Assembly: GCA_030524745.1 (NCBI GenBank)
Contig: JAUNGC010000004.1
Coordinates: forward strand, 84,846-148,845
Length of the DNA: 64,000 nt
Reading direction: 5' to 3'
Source: Eubacteriales bacterium
GTDB lineage: Bacteria > Bacillota > Clostridia > Lachnospirales > Lachnospiraceae
The position numbers were made by a program, and so were the translations under genes. The stretch's first letter is position 1, and each line of letters starts with the position of its first letter. Under the pieces are notes generated by a model. The model worked only from the letters and a program-made list of their open reading frames with translations, did no database searches and was not told the DNA's origin. Below are positions 44,352 to 53,396 of this stretch, piece after piece.

Positions 44352-46661
44352 ATGTCTTTGGCTTATGGCGTAACCAGCATGATTGCGCTGGCGCTGTTGG
44401 GCGTCTGCGTGATAATTGACAGAAAAAAAGATATCTGGCTTTTGCTGTTGTTCGTTTCGGTTTTTGTATGCGACTTCGGCTATTTTTTGCTGTCAGTATC
44501 CAAAACGCTGAATCTGGCGCTGCTGTCTAACAGAATTGCATATTTCGGCAATGTTTTTTTGCCGTTTTTTATATTTATGATGATCTTAAAGCTGTGCAGA
44601 ATCAGGTTCGCCAAATGGCTTCCCTGCCTGCTGGCCGCTGTCAGTGTTTTAATCTTTGCAGTCGCCGCAAGTCCCGGCTATCTTACGGTATATTATAAAA
44701 CCGTTTCCATTGAGATAACGGAGGGCGTAACCAGGCTTGTAAGAGAATACGGGCCTCTTCACGTTCTGTATTATATCTATCTGTTTCTGTATTTTGGGGG
44801 AATGCTGGTTGTTGTGGGCGATTCGATTGTCAAAAAAAGGATCACCTCCTATATTACCGGGGCGTGCCTGCTGGCGGCGGTGCTCGTCAATATTGTAGTA
44901 TGGCTGATCGAGCAGTTTTTGCCCCGGAACTTTGAGTTTTTGTCGATATCCTATATGCTGTCCGAAGCGCTGATTCTGCTTTTGTACGGAGCGTTTCAAA
45001 AGTACAGCATAGAGCGGCGCATCATTTGCGTCTGGACGGCCGCATCTGCCTGCGTGGGAATTGCTTTGCTTTGTAAGGCGGTTCCGCCTGAAAATCCGCT
45101 GTACGTGCCGTGCAATATGATTCGCAGCTTCCTTTATATGGGAATGTATTATACCTGGTGGAGGATCGCCTGCCGCGGCATCATACAGAAAACACAGCGC
45201 CGCTGCCTGAACGGAATCTGCATTCTTCTCATCTTCTGGATCGCTGTGAGCACCTGTAAACATTTTGTCTTCGAAGATAATATCACAGTGGTCCGCTATT
45301 TATGGTATGCCTATTATATTCCGCAGATTCTGATCGTCGTTTTGAGCCTGGTTACGGTTCTGATGGTCGGCAAGGGAGAAGACGCAAGGCCGGGAAAATG
45401 GGGACCGGTTCTGTTTGGAAGCGCTGCCGGACTGCTCCTTTTGGTGCTGACCAATGATTTGCACCAGCTTGTTTTTTCTTTCCCGGAGGGGGAAGCATGG
45501 AGAAATGAAGTTTGTACCCATGAAGCCGGATATTATCTGATTATGGCGCTGATCGCGCTGTGCAGCGTGGGAATTCTGGCCGCCTTTGCGTTTAAATGCC
45601 GGGTTCCGGGACGGAAGAAACTCGCAGGAATTCCCTTTTTGTGTCTGACGTTTCTGATTGCATACGGAATTTTGTATTTTGTGGAAGGCAGTATTGTGGA
45701 CACCTATCTGAATGATATGACGGCAACGGGCTGCCTGATGATTGCCGCACTGGTGGAATGTGTGATTGAAAGCGGGCTGCTGCGGATGAATATCGGCTAT
45801 GACGAATTGCTTTGGAACTCCGGCCTCGCAGTGCAGATCGCGGATGGCGCGCATCAGGTCCGGTACGCCGGGAGAAGCGCCACAAGCGTTCCGGCTCCGA
45901 CGCTGGCTGCGGCCGACGCCGCGCCGGTCATGCTGGATCGGTCTACCAGATTGTTCGGAGCCGCAATCTGCGGAGGGCATATATATTGGCAGGAGGATGT
46001 GGGCAGGCTGCTCAGGATTTGTGAAAAGCTGGAAATCACCCAGGAAGAACTGCGCGATACCGGAGATGTTCTGAAAGCGGAGTCCGGGCAAAAGGCTTAC
46101 CGGCTGCATTTGGAGGAAGAAAACCGGCTCTATGATCTGGTAGAGACGCAGACGGCCCGGCAGGTCGGTATGCTCCGGGAACTGACGGCGCAGCTTGGGC
46201 GGACGCAGAATCTGAACGAAGCGAAGCGTCTGCTGGGCAAGATCGTTATGATCGGTACCTATATCAAGCGCCGCAGCAACCTCATTTTTGTCGCCGGGCA
46301 GGAACAGAATATTCCTGCGGCAGAACTGGCTCTGAGCATAAAGGAATCGGCAGAAAACCTGAAATTATATGGTGTGGACTGCAGTGTACGGATTTTGGAC
46401 TGTGAAAAGTTCCTGCCGGAAACTGCCAATATGATATATGATATTTTTGAGGCGGTCATAGAAAAGAGCATGGATACGGTTTCCACCCTTTTGCTTCGTG
46501 TGGAATCGGAAAATGGCGGATTGCTGCTCACTATCTGCAGCGACGGTAAAGATGATCTGACTTCTCTATGCCGGATCTTTCCATGCGTCAGCGTGCGGCG
46601 GGACGAAGATGATTTGTGGTATTTGAACATGGCGCTGGAAATGGGAGGTACTGGCAGGTGA
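44352..46661 (+). CDS. Polytopic membrane protein with degenerate histidine-kinase tail
   Basis: A 769-residue protein. The first ~225 residues resemble the seven-helix N-terminal module of histidine kinases (HisKA_7TM); a second block of about seven helices spans 225-450. The cytoplasmic end (480-769) has helical DHp-like segments (LEEENRLYDLVETQTARQ) without a convincing phospho-His, and an ATPase-like fold (VESENGGLLLTICSDGKDD) lacking a clear N box. It is probably a pseudokinase sensor. GGGAGGAAAA precedes the ATG; the true kinase gene overlaps its stop codon. Confidence 0.65.
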   Translation: MSLAYGVTSMIALALLGVCVIIDRKKDIWLLLLFVSVFVCDFGYFLLSVSKTLNLALLSNRIAYFGNVFLPFFIFMMILKLCRIRFAKWLPCLLAAVSVLIFAVAASPGYLTVYYKTVSIEITEGVTRLVREYGPLHVLYYIYLFLYFGGMLVVVGDSIVKKRITSYITGACLLAAVLVNIVVWLIEQFLPRNFEFLSISYMLSEALILLLYGAFQKYSIERRIICVWTAASACVGIALLCKAVPPENPLYVPCNMIRSFLYMGMYYTWWRIACRGIIQKTQRRCLNGICILLIFWIAVSTCKHFVFEDNITVVRYLWYAYYIPQILIVVLSLVTVLMVGKGEDARPGKWGPVLFGSAAGLLLLVLTNDLHQLVFSFPEGEAWRNEVCTHEAGYYLIMALIALCSVGILAAFAFKCRVPGRKKLAGIPFLCLTFLIAYGILYFVEGSIVDTYLNDMTATGCLMIAALVECVIESGLLRMNIGYDELLWNSGLAVQIADGAHQVRYAGRSATSVPAPTLAAADAAPVMLDRSTRLFGAAICGGHIYWQEDVGRLLRICEKLEITQEELRDTGDVLKAESGQKAYRLHLEEENRLYDLVETQTARQVGMLRELTAQLGRTQNLNEAKRLLGKIVMIGTYIKRRSNLIFVAGQEQNIPAAELALSIKESAENLKLYGVDCSVRILDCEKFLPETANMIYDIFEAVIEKSMDTVSTLLLRVESENGGLLLTICSDGKDDLTSLCRIFPCVSVRRDEDDLWYLNMALEMGGTGR

Positions 46662-47926
46662 CATCTTTTTCATATTGTGGAAATCCGGAACAAACGCTGC
46701 TGATCCTGCTTTTGTTCGCCGCGTCGTTGCTGCAGTTGTTTTTTGTGATTGAGGTAGCCGCGGAGCGCAGATATGTATGCGGTATTTTTCATGCTTTTTT
46801 GTTTCTTTTGGAACTGGCAGGCTGTACGGTCCTGATCGCAGTCAGCCAGGGGGCCGAAGGCGGAGCGTTCGCGGCGCTCCCGGCGGCGGTTTTCTGGATT
46901 GTAGAGGGGACGCTGCTGATCTGGAGCGCCGTCAGTTACGCCGGTATGCTGCGGAGAATGAACCGTTCCCTGTCCCGCAGGTCGATCGAGGAAGGGATTG
47001 ATAATCTGCCCGACGGAGTCTGCTTTTTTGACGCGCGCGGCGCAGTGCGGCTGATCAACCGCAAAATGCTGTCGGTGGGGGTTCTGCTGTTCGGCAGTGA
47101 AATACAGACGCTGGACGAACTGCATACGGCGCTTGAAAATCCGCCGGATCATGTAAAACGTCTCGATGAGGCGGCCTGGCTGTATCGTTTTCCGGACGGC
47201 GACGTTCTTCGTTTTACGGAACGCGTCGTTACGGACCGGAATCAGGACACGGTGACGGAAATGATTGCGGCAAACGTCACGGAACTGTACGGGAAGCAGG
47301 AAGAGTTAAAACGGGAAAACGCCCGGCTTGCCGACGCCAACCGGAAGATGAAGCGGATTTTGGACAACATGAACGAAATCGTGCGGGAGGAAGAGATTTT
47401 GTCCATGAAGATGCGGGTACACAACGATATCGGACATAGTATTCTTTCCGCAAGAAAGGCGCTTTTGCAGCAGCAGGACATTTCCGCTATCCGTGAAAAC
47501 GCCGCCCTGTGGGAGAATGCGGTCAGTCTGCTTGACCGGGCCAACCATATGCCGCCGCTTCCGGACGAGTGGGAAACGGCCAAAAGCCGCGCCGGGGAAC
47601 TGGGCGTTGAGATCATACTGGACGGAGCGCTGCCAAAGGAGGAATCCCGGAAGCATTTGCTGACGCTTGCCGTCCGGGAGTGTGTGACAAACTGCGTGCG
47701 TCATGCGGGAGGAAGTAAGGTTTTCGCGGCGCTGCGTCCGGACGAAAAGGGAATGACCTGTGTGATTACCAATAACGGCAAAGCGCCTGCAGAGACGGTG
47801 GAAGAAGGCGGCGGACTTTCCGGACTGCGCCGCCGTATAGAACGGGAGGGCGGCAGGATGGAAGTGCAAAGCAATCCTTATTTTGCGCTTACACTGACTT
47901 TGCCGTCAGAGGAGGAACGATTGTGA
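46658..47926 (+). CDS. NarL-partner sensor histidine kinase
   Basis: A 422-residue kinase: several TM helices in the first 110 residues, a PAS-like segment (IDNLPDGVCFFDARGAVRLI), a DHp helix with MRVHNDIGHSILSARKAL (His255), and an ATPase with VRECVTNCVRHAGG and GGGLSGLRRRIEREGG, the DesK/NarX-type arrangement. GTG at 46658 overlaps the preceding stop and follows GGGAGGT by 9 nt. It overlaps the response regulator. Confidence 0.85.
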   Translation: MTSFSYCGNPEQTLLILLLFAASLLQLFFVIEVAAERRYVCGIFHAFLFLLELAGCTVLIAVSQGAEGGAFAALPAAVFWIVEGTLLIWSAVSYAGMLRRMNRSLSRRSIEEGIDNLPDGVCFFDARGAVRLINRKMLSVGVLLFGSEIQTLDELHTALENPPDHVKRLDEAAWLYRFPDGDVLRFTERVVTDRNQDTVTEMIAANVTELYGKQEELKRENARLADANRKMKRILDNMNEIVREEEILSMKMRVHNDIGHSILSARKALLQQQDISAIRENAALWENAVSLLDRANHMPPLPDEWETAKSRAGELGVEIILDGALPKEESRKHLLTLAVRECVTNCVRHAGGSKVFAALRPDEKGMTCVITNNGKAPAETVEEGGGLSGLRRRIEREGGRMEVQSNPYFALTLTLPSEEERL

Positions 47927-48561
47927 AAAACGTTATGATCGTGGAAGATCAGAAGATGATAAGGAGCATTTTGGAGGGATATATCAGTAAAAACGGCCAT
48001 TTCCGGCTGGCCGCTTCCATTGAGGGCGCGGAGCAGGCGTTTGAAATCTGCGAGAGGAAAGCGATTCATCTGATTCTGATGGACGTACAGACCGCGCATC
48101 GGGAAAACGGTCTGGCGGCGGTAAAAAAGATCAAAGCGGTCTATCCGGATATCAGGATTGTGGTCGTGACGTCTCTGGTCGACTCAAACGTTTTGGAACA
48201 GGCAAAGCGGGCCGACGCGGACAGTCTCTGGTACAAGGACACGGGGGAGGAGATTCTGACGGACATCATATCCCGCACCATGGCCGGCGCGCATATTTTT
48301 CCCGACGAACCGCCGGTTGTGGAGATCGGCACGGCAAAAAGCACTGAATTTACCAAAGCGGAACTGCGGGTTCTGCGTTGCCTTGTGAGAGGGCTTTCTT
48401 ATCCGAAGATTGCGGAAAAACTGAACATGGAGGTCGTTACCGTAAAATATCACGTATCCAATATGCTGCAGAAGACGAATCTGCAGAACAAACTTCAGCT
48501 TGCCGTAGCCGTAAGCGACGCCAAATTTGTTGTGGACCTTATGGAAGATGAGGAGGAATAA
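47923..48561 (+). CDS. NarL/LuxR-type response regulator
   Basis: A 212-residue regulator: receiver with MIVEDQKMIRSIL and Asp54 (LILMDVQTA), and a LuxR helix-turn-helix at 148-205 (LRVLRCLVRGLSYPKIAEKL, TVKYHVSNMLQKTNLQNKLQL). GTG start overlaps the kinase stop. Followed by a strong terminator, so the seven-TM protein, kinase and regulator form one three-gene unit. Confidence 0.9.
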   Translation: MKNVMIVEDQKMIRSILEGYISKNGHFRLAASIEGAEQAFEICERKAIHLILMDVQTAHRENGLAAVKKIKAVYPDIRIVVVTSLVDSNVLEQAKRADADSLWYKDTGEEILTDIISRTMAGAHIFPDEPPVVEIGTAKSTEFTKAELRVLRCLVRGLSYPKIAEKLNMEVVTVKYHVSNMLQKTNLQNKLQLAVAVSDAKFVVDLMEDEEE

Positions 48562-48579
48562 TTCAATATCCGTTCTGTT

Positions 48580-48605
48580 GCGCCGGGATTTTTCCGGCGC
48601 TTTTT
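48580..48605 (+). terminator. Terminator after the NarL-type regulator
   Basis: GCGCCGG (48580-48586) pairs with CCGGCGC (48594-48600), followed by five T residues. Confidence 0.85.
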
Positions 48606-48625
48606 ATAAAAATTTTTTCAAAAAA

Positions 48626-48670
48626 CCTATACTTTAGTATAGGGCGCACATTCCACGAAGAAAGTATAAT
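48626..48670 (+). promoter_or_regulatory. 18-bp palindrome and -10 box upstream of the second kinase
   Basis: CCTATACT-TT-AGTATAGG (48626-48643) is a perfect 8-bp inverted repeat. TATAAT lies at 48665-48670, with no -35 match at the right distance. The palindrome centre is about 42 bp before the predicted start point, the position of a class II activator site. Confidence 0.6.
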
Positions 48671-48732
48671 AATAAATAATGTTAAAATTGCAATATTCAG
48701 ACGCTGGGGATAAACAGGACGGGGGATGAAGT

Positions 48733-50007
48733 TTGAGCATCAATCATGTAGTATCGATTATTTCTTTTATCACTTTGGTATCTATGTTCTATCATGTGGA
48801 AGTTCTTCCGTTTTCTGCAAAGAAAGAAAAAATAATTTCTGTTTTGGCAGTTCTGTTTATGGCAGTGGTCAGCGCGGCGCTTTTTGCAGGTACGGATATG
48901 CCGGACGGGCAGGTGACGCTATTTGTGCAAACCATACCTTCGCTGGTTTTATGCTGGATGATGGCGCAGCATAAGGACCTGCGCTTCTGGTTTGTGTTTT
49001 GCCTGATCGATGTTGTGGGCTTCATGACGATTCTGTTCTGTAACGGGACGGCCGTTATGTTCCATTTGAATGACGGCGTGAGGGCGGGGCTCAACATATT
49101 GGTGCTGATTTTGATCGTTCTGATTATCCGGAAATATGGAAAAGAATGGAAAAAGTCAATGGAGAAGGTGGAAAAAAATTGGGGAATGCCGGCGCTTTTT
49201 GTTCTGTTGATTTATGCCTTCAGCTATTTTCTGACGCTGTATCCGGTTCCCTGGATGGAAAGGCCGGAGTATGCGCCTGTCGTCATAGGCTATTCTTTGC
49301 TGATGCTTTTATGCTGCGCCATTCTCATAAAAATGTTGGTGGGGATGAATCGGATCAGCCATATGGAGCAGGAAAGACTGCGGATGAAGCTGGAACTGGA
49401 AGAAACGAAATCCCGTATTATGCTCGATCAGATTCATCCTCATTTTATTTATAACACGTTGGCTTCGATCCGGTATTTTGTGAAGAAGGAACCGCAGACG
49501 GCCTACGACATGCTCTATGATTTTTCCAGATATCTGCGTTCCAATATAGATTCTCTTACCGGAAATGAATACATTTCATGGGAGGAGGAACTGGAACACA
49601 TTAACGCGTACGTCAGCATTGAGAAAATGCGTTTCAAAGAGCGGCTGAATGTTATATATGAACTGGAGGACGCAGACTTCCTTCTTCCGCCGCTGACAGT
49701 GGAACTGCTGGTGGAAAATGCAATCAAGCATGGCGTTTCCGTTAAAACGGACGGCGGAACCGTGTGGATTCGGGGAAAGAAACGTCCGGGAGGCTATTTG
49801 GTCATTGTGGAGGACGACGGCGCAGGCTTTGAGGTTGAAAAGCTGGAAAGGGAGAAGACTGTTGGACTGAACTATATCCGGGCACAACTGAAAAAGATGC
49901 CTGGGTCCGGCATGAAGATAGAAAGCAGTCCCGGAAGTGGAACGACGGTGTCTGTCTTTTTTACGGGAAATGCGGGAGAGAGAATGAATGAAGATAATGT
50001 TGGTTGA
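48733..50007 (+). CDS. LytS/YesM-type sensor histidine kinase
   Basis: A 424-residue kinase with about six TM helices (1-205), a short coiled linker (EQERLRMKLELEETK), the phosphoacceptor region LDQIHPHFIYNTLASI (His237), and ATPase motifs LLVENAIKHG, VEDDGAGF and VGLNYIRAQL. TTG start at 48733 after GGGGGA. It overlaps the next regulator gene and lies directly upstream of the surface locus. Confidence 0.87.
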   Translation: MSINHVVSIISFITLVSMFYHVEVLPFSAKKEKIISVLAVLFMAVVSAALFAGTDMPDGQVTLFVQTIPSLVLCWMMAQHKDLRFWFVFCLIDVVGFMTILFCNGTAVMFHLNDGVRAGLNILVLILIVLIIRKYGKEWKKSMEKVEKNWGMPALFVLLIYAFSYFLTLYPVPWMERPEYAPVVIGYSLLMLLCCAILIKMLVGMNRISHMEQERLRMKLELEETKSRIMLDQIHPHFIYNTLASIRYFVKKEPQTAYDMLYDFSRYLRSNIDSLTGNEYISWEEELEHINAYVSIEKMRFKERLNVIYELEDADFLLPPLTVELLVENAIKHGVSVKTDGGTVWIRGKKRPGGYLVIVEDDGAGFEVEKLEREKTVGLNYIRAQLKKMPGSGMKIESSPGSGTTVSVFFTGNAGERMNEDNVG

Positions 50008-50794
50008 TGATGAAACGAATAATATGGACGCCTTTGAGATGGAAACAGAGGGGATGGAAGACATAGAGATTGTGGGCAAATTCCAAAACGGACAGGATGC
50101 TTTGGCGTTTGCCGCACATGAAAGGGTGGAACTCGCCGTGCTGGATGTGGAAATGCCGCAGATCAACGGGATTATGCTGGGGCGAAAACTCAAAGAACGG
50201 AATCCGGGGATCGCCCTGGTCTATGTGACCGGATATAAACAGTATGCTTACGACGCGTTTCAACTGGAAGCCAGCGCCTATCTTCTGAAGCCTTTCAACC
50301 GGGAGGATGTGGAAAAGGCGATTCTGCGGGCAAAAAAAATGGCGGGCCTTGCGGACGGCCCCCGCGTTTTGATCCGGACCTTCGGAAGGTTTGAAGTGTT
50401 TGTGGATGACGGGCCGGTGGTATTTAAAAGCAGAAAAGCGAAAGAACTGCTGGCTCTTTTGGTGGACAGGGCCGGCGGCATCGTGACGACGGAGGAAATT
50501 CTGACTTATTTGTGGGAGGATAAGCCGGATACCGACAGCAACCGGAGCCTTTGCCGGAAAGTGATACAGCGGCTTCACAACACCCTGGAGGAATATGGAA
50601 TCGGGGAAATCGTTTTGCGGCACAGCAGAGGCAGGAGCCTGGACAGGACTAAGGTGGACTGCGATTATTACCGGTGGCTGGAAGGGAAAAACGGGGAAGA
50701 ACAGAAATTTTTGGGAGAATATATGACGAATTACGGCTGGGGAGAAGAAACGCTGAGCCGGCTGCTGGCCAGAGAGAAACAAAATCGGGAATAA
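49988..50794 (+). CDS. Response regulator with SARP-like winged helix
   Basis: A 268-residue regulator: receiver (1-120; VDDE, Asp53 in LAVLDVEMP, LLKPF), then a winged-helix output domain (about 130-230; IRTFGRFEVFVDDGPVVF, KAKELLALLVDRAG, RKVIQRLHNTLEEYGI) of OmpR/SARP type. The tail may be a shortened BTAD region. It is the last regulatory gene before the signal peptidase/fibre genes and the best local candidate for their control. Confidence 0.82.
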   Translation: MKIMLVDDETNNMDAFEMETEGMEDIEIVGKFQNGQDALAFAAHERVELAVLDVEMPQINGIMLGRKLKERNPGIALVYVTGYKQYAYDAFQLEASAYLLKPFNREDVEKAILRAKKMAGLADGPRVLIRTFGRFEVFVDDGPVVFKSRKAKELLALLVDRAGGIVTTEEILTYLWEDKPDTDSNRSLCRKVIQRLHNTLEEYGIGEIVLRHSRGRSLDRTKVDCDYYRWLEGKNGEEQKFLGEYMTNYGWGEETLSRLLAREKQNRE

Positions 50795-50854
50795 AAGCAA
50801 AGCGGCACGGTTGGGGCGGACCCGCGCGGATGCACGAATTTGTCACGGGCGTTT

Positions 50855-50863
50855 TGTTATAAT
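50855..50863 (+). promoter_or_regulatory. Extended -10 promoter of the surface locus
   Basis: TGT followed by TATAAT (50858-50863), 43 bp before the first SipW-type gene. The -35 region is poor, which may reflect activator dependence. Confidence 0.5.
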
Positions 50864-50906
50864 AAACAGAAGGACATTTTGGCGGAAGAAGAAAAGGGGA
50901 GACACT

Positions 50907-51584
50907 ATGGGAAAAAAGAGAAAAGGGCGAAGAAAAGCGGAAAAAAGCGACGTTCTGAATCGGGTATGGACGGGGGTCGGGATTGTTCTGTGCGTGATTC
51001 TGCTTCCGGTGCTCATCATAAACGTCACATTGATTGTCAAAAGCTATGTAAATCAGGACGAAGTTCCCAGCGTGGGCGGCTATTTGCCGATGATTGTCCT
51101 GACGGATTCCATGTATCCTGAGATCCAAAGCGGCGATCTGATCATTTGCCGCAGGATTGCGGCCGGGGAAGTCCGCGCCGGCGATGTGATTTCCTTTTTT
51201 GATCCGGCGGGAAACGGAACGAGCGTGGTAACGCACCGGGTAGTGGAATGTGTGGAACAGGACGGCGGGTTGGCATTCCGGACGAAAGGCGATGCGAATA
51301 ACACAGAAGACGCCGAAGCCGTCCCCGCTGCCAATCTGGTGGGCGTTTATCAGAGGAGAATTGCAGGCGCCGGCAACGTCGCCATGTTTATGCAGACCAC
51401 GCCGGGGCTGATCGTCTGCGTGATCGTTCCCTTTTTACTGCTCGTCCTTTACGATATGATCCGCCGCCGGGCTTATGAAAAGGGCAGGCAGCAGGATACG
51501 GAGGCTCTGCTGGCCGAACTGGAACGGCTCAAGGCTGAGAAGGCCCAAAAGACCGGTACGGGAACAAAAGAGGAGTCCTTTTAG
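50907..51584 (+). CDS. SipW-type signal peptidase I (first)
   Basis: A 225-residue ER/SipW-type signal peptidase. N-terminal TM (about 20-42), Ser68 in LTDSMYPEIQSGDLI, His110 in VVTHRVVE in place of the bacterial Lys, KGDANNTED, then a C-terminal TM (about 154-175) and charged tail. SipW-type enzymes process TasA-like fibre subunits. ATG 50907 after AAAAGGGGA. The 85-bp gap after it holds a 14-bp palindrome at 51626-51639. Confidence 0.87.
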   Translation: MGKKRKGRRKAEKSDVLNRVWTGVGIVLCVILLPVLIINVTLIVKSYVNQDEVPSVGGYLPMIVLTDSMYPEIQSGDLIICRRIAAGEVRAGDVISFFDPAGNGTSVVTHRVVECVEQDGGLAFRTKGDANNTEDAEAVPAANLVGVYQRRIAGAGNVAMFMQTTPGLIVCVIVPFLLLVLYDMIRRRAYEKGRQQDTEALLAELERLKAEKAQKTGTGTKEESF

Positions 51585-51669
51585 GTACATTCTTTCCGCG
51601 GGAGCCACGCCCGGGAATGGATATAAATGCCGCGGCATTCTCCGCGAACTTTGAGAAAGGAGTTTTGTC

Positions 51670-52338
51670 ATGAAGAAAAACAAAATGATGAGAATTGCTT
51701 CCGGGCTGTTGGTACTTTGCCTTTTGACGACCTGCGCCATCAGCGGTACCTTCGCCAAGTATGTGACGAGCGAGAGCGGAAGCGACAGCGCAAGGGTGGC
51801 GAAGTTTGGCGTGGAGATCACTGCCAACGGTTCCATGTTTGCAAAGACTTATGAGACCGATGACCAGACTGTCACGGGCATTGCGAATTCCGTAGTATCA
51901 ACGGAAAATGTGATTGCGCCCGGAACCGAAGGCGAAATGGTCGGAATGGCGCTGTCCGGCACGCCGGAAGTGGCGGTTGCGGTGACCTATGCGGTGACCA
52001 AACTCGACCTGACCGGCTGGACGGATGAGGAAGGCAATTACTATTGTCCGCTTGAGATTACGGTGGGCAACGATACGATAAAAGGGCTTGACTATGCTTC
52101 GGCGGCAGAGTTTTCCGCAGCGGTTTCTCAAAAAATTGCGGGTTATTCCAAAAACTACGCCCCGAACACTGATTTGAGAACGGTATCCGCCGACAGTCTT
52201 TCCGTTTCCTGGGCATGGCCGTTTTATGTTTCTGAAGGCAATGATGTAAAAGATACTTATCTTGGGGATCAGGCTGCTGAGGGCAATGCTTCTAAGGTTG
52301 AAATCGAAGTAACCACAACGGTCACCCAGATCGACTGA
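51670..52338 (+). CDS. TasA/CalY-like secreted fibre subunit (probable major)
   Basis: A 222-residue secreted protein with a SipW-type signal peptide: basic MKKNKMMR, hydrophobic 9-25, and cleavage region AISGTFAKYVT. The mature part is beta-rich and ends VEIEVTTTVTQID, an ending also seen in the product at 53960. GAGAAAGGAG gives a strong start. Its position right after a dedicated SipW and before a stable hairpin suggests the most abundant product. Fibre formation is by analogy with TasA/camelysin. Confidence 0.78.
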   Translation: MKKNKMMRIASGLLVLCLLTTCAISGTFAKYVTSESGSDSARVAKFGVEITANGSMFAKTYETDDQTVTGIANSVVSTENVIAPGTEGEMVGMALSGTPEVAVAVTYAVTKLDLTGWTDEEGNYYCPLEITVGNDTIKGLDYASAAEFSAAVSQKIAGYSKNYAPNTDLRTVSADSLSVSWAWPFYVSEGNDVKDTYLGDQAAEGNASKVEIEVTTTVTQID

Positions 52339-52356
52339 TTATTTTATCGTACATAA

Positions 52357-52391
52357 GCTGCTGTCCGACCGTGTGGCCGGCGGGCGGCAGC
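52357..52391 (+). terminator. Stable hairpin after the fibre gene (attenuator or mRNA stabiliser)
   Basis: GCTGCTGTCCG (52357-52367) pairs with CGGGCGGCAGC (52381-52391): 11 bp including two G-T wobbles, 13-nt loop, only a short T run after it. It probably limits read-through or protects the upstream message. Confidence 0.5.
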
Positions 52392-52484
52392 CTTTGATAC
52401 CGGACTTTTGTTTTGCCTGGCGCCGCTGTATGGAAGCGGCGCCGGTCAAAGCAAAAGACTTATGTTGCGCAAAGGGGCTGTTTC

Positions 52485-53396
52485 ATGAGCGGTAGAAATG
52501 TTAAAAAGTCCAATATGGCGATGGGAGGACCCGGTTTTGCCGGGATTATACTCCTTTTGGGGGTGATTCTGACGGCGGTTGTGTGTGTTTGGCGGATTGC
52601 CTCTTTTGCGGCCGAAGACGCTACTCTGGTCATTCCGGTGGCGGTTTCCGAATCTGTCGATACCGCGGTCCTGTATGAGCAAAACACTGCCCTGCCCAAT
52701 GTGCGGACGGAACAAAACAGCTTATCCGCAGCAGAAGCGGGCTTTGCGGTTTCGGATGAAAAACAGGTCTGGAGCAGTCAGACCGCAGTGGAGATTTTCC
52801 GGATTTCCTATGAGAATGGGGATAATCAGATCACCGTGGCGGGGGACGGGGAGAAGCTTATAGCGCCCGGCACCGCAAACGAGTATGATTTTCGTCTGTC
52901 CAATACCGGCAACGTCGCGGTGGACTATACGATGACAATGGAGGCTTATTTCGGCCGGGAAAACAGGACCATTCCGGTTGAAGTGCGTGTGAACGATTAT
53001 CAGGGAAATTATCTGGCCGGAAGCCGGGACGAATGGTCGCCCGTTATGGAGTTGAACAGCGTCAGCGATACCGCGGTGCTTGGCGCCGGTCATTATAACG
53101 GTTATACGTTGACATGGCAATGGCCGTTTGAGGGAGACGACGCCTATGATACGCTGCTTGGAAATTCGGCGGTGCAGGAGGATATCACGCTGACGATCGT
53201 GATCTGTGTCCTTGCGGCTGCCAGCGAGGATCCGGATGCGTCCGGCGGAATCCCGCAGACAGGCATTTTCGGTGTGCCCGGCGGCGTGCGGACCGGAGAT
53301 GAACACGGCGCCGCGCTGTGGCTGGCATTGCTGGCGGCTGCGGTTATTGTGATCGTGATATGTCTGTCGGCCAGGTTTAGAGGAAAGAAAAGATGA
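52485..53396 (+). CDS. Cell-wall-anchored surface protein, possible sortase substrate
   Basis: A 303-residue protein: N-terminal hydrophobic segment (about 17-39), a beta-rich ectodomain (APGTANEYDFRLSNTGNVAV; LTWQWPFEGDDAYDTLLG, the latter like the TasA-like protein upstream), then IPQTG at about 258, VRTGD about ten residues later, a hydrophobic stretch and a basic end (RFRGKKR). This fits a sorting signal, with either IPQTG or VRTGD as the motif. ATG 52485 has AAAGGGG upstream; an in-frame ATG or other start at 52413 is less likely. It may tether fibres to the wall. Confidence 0.72.
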   Translation: MSGRNVKKSNMAMGGPGFAGIILLLGVILTAVVCVWRIASFAAEDATLVIPVAVSESVDTAVLYEQNTALPNVRTEQNSLSAAEAGFAVSDEKQVWSSQTAVEIFRISYENGDNQITVAGDGEKLIAPGTANEYDFRLSNTGNVAVDYTMTMEAYFGRENRTIPVEVRVNDYQGNYLAGSRDEWSPVMELNSVSDTAVLGAGHYNGYTLTWQWPFEGDDAYDTLLGNSAVQEDITLTIVICVLAAASEDPDASGGIPQTGIFGVPGGVRTGDEHGAALWLALLAAAVIVIVICLSARFRGKKR

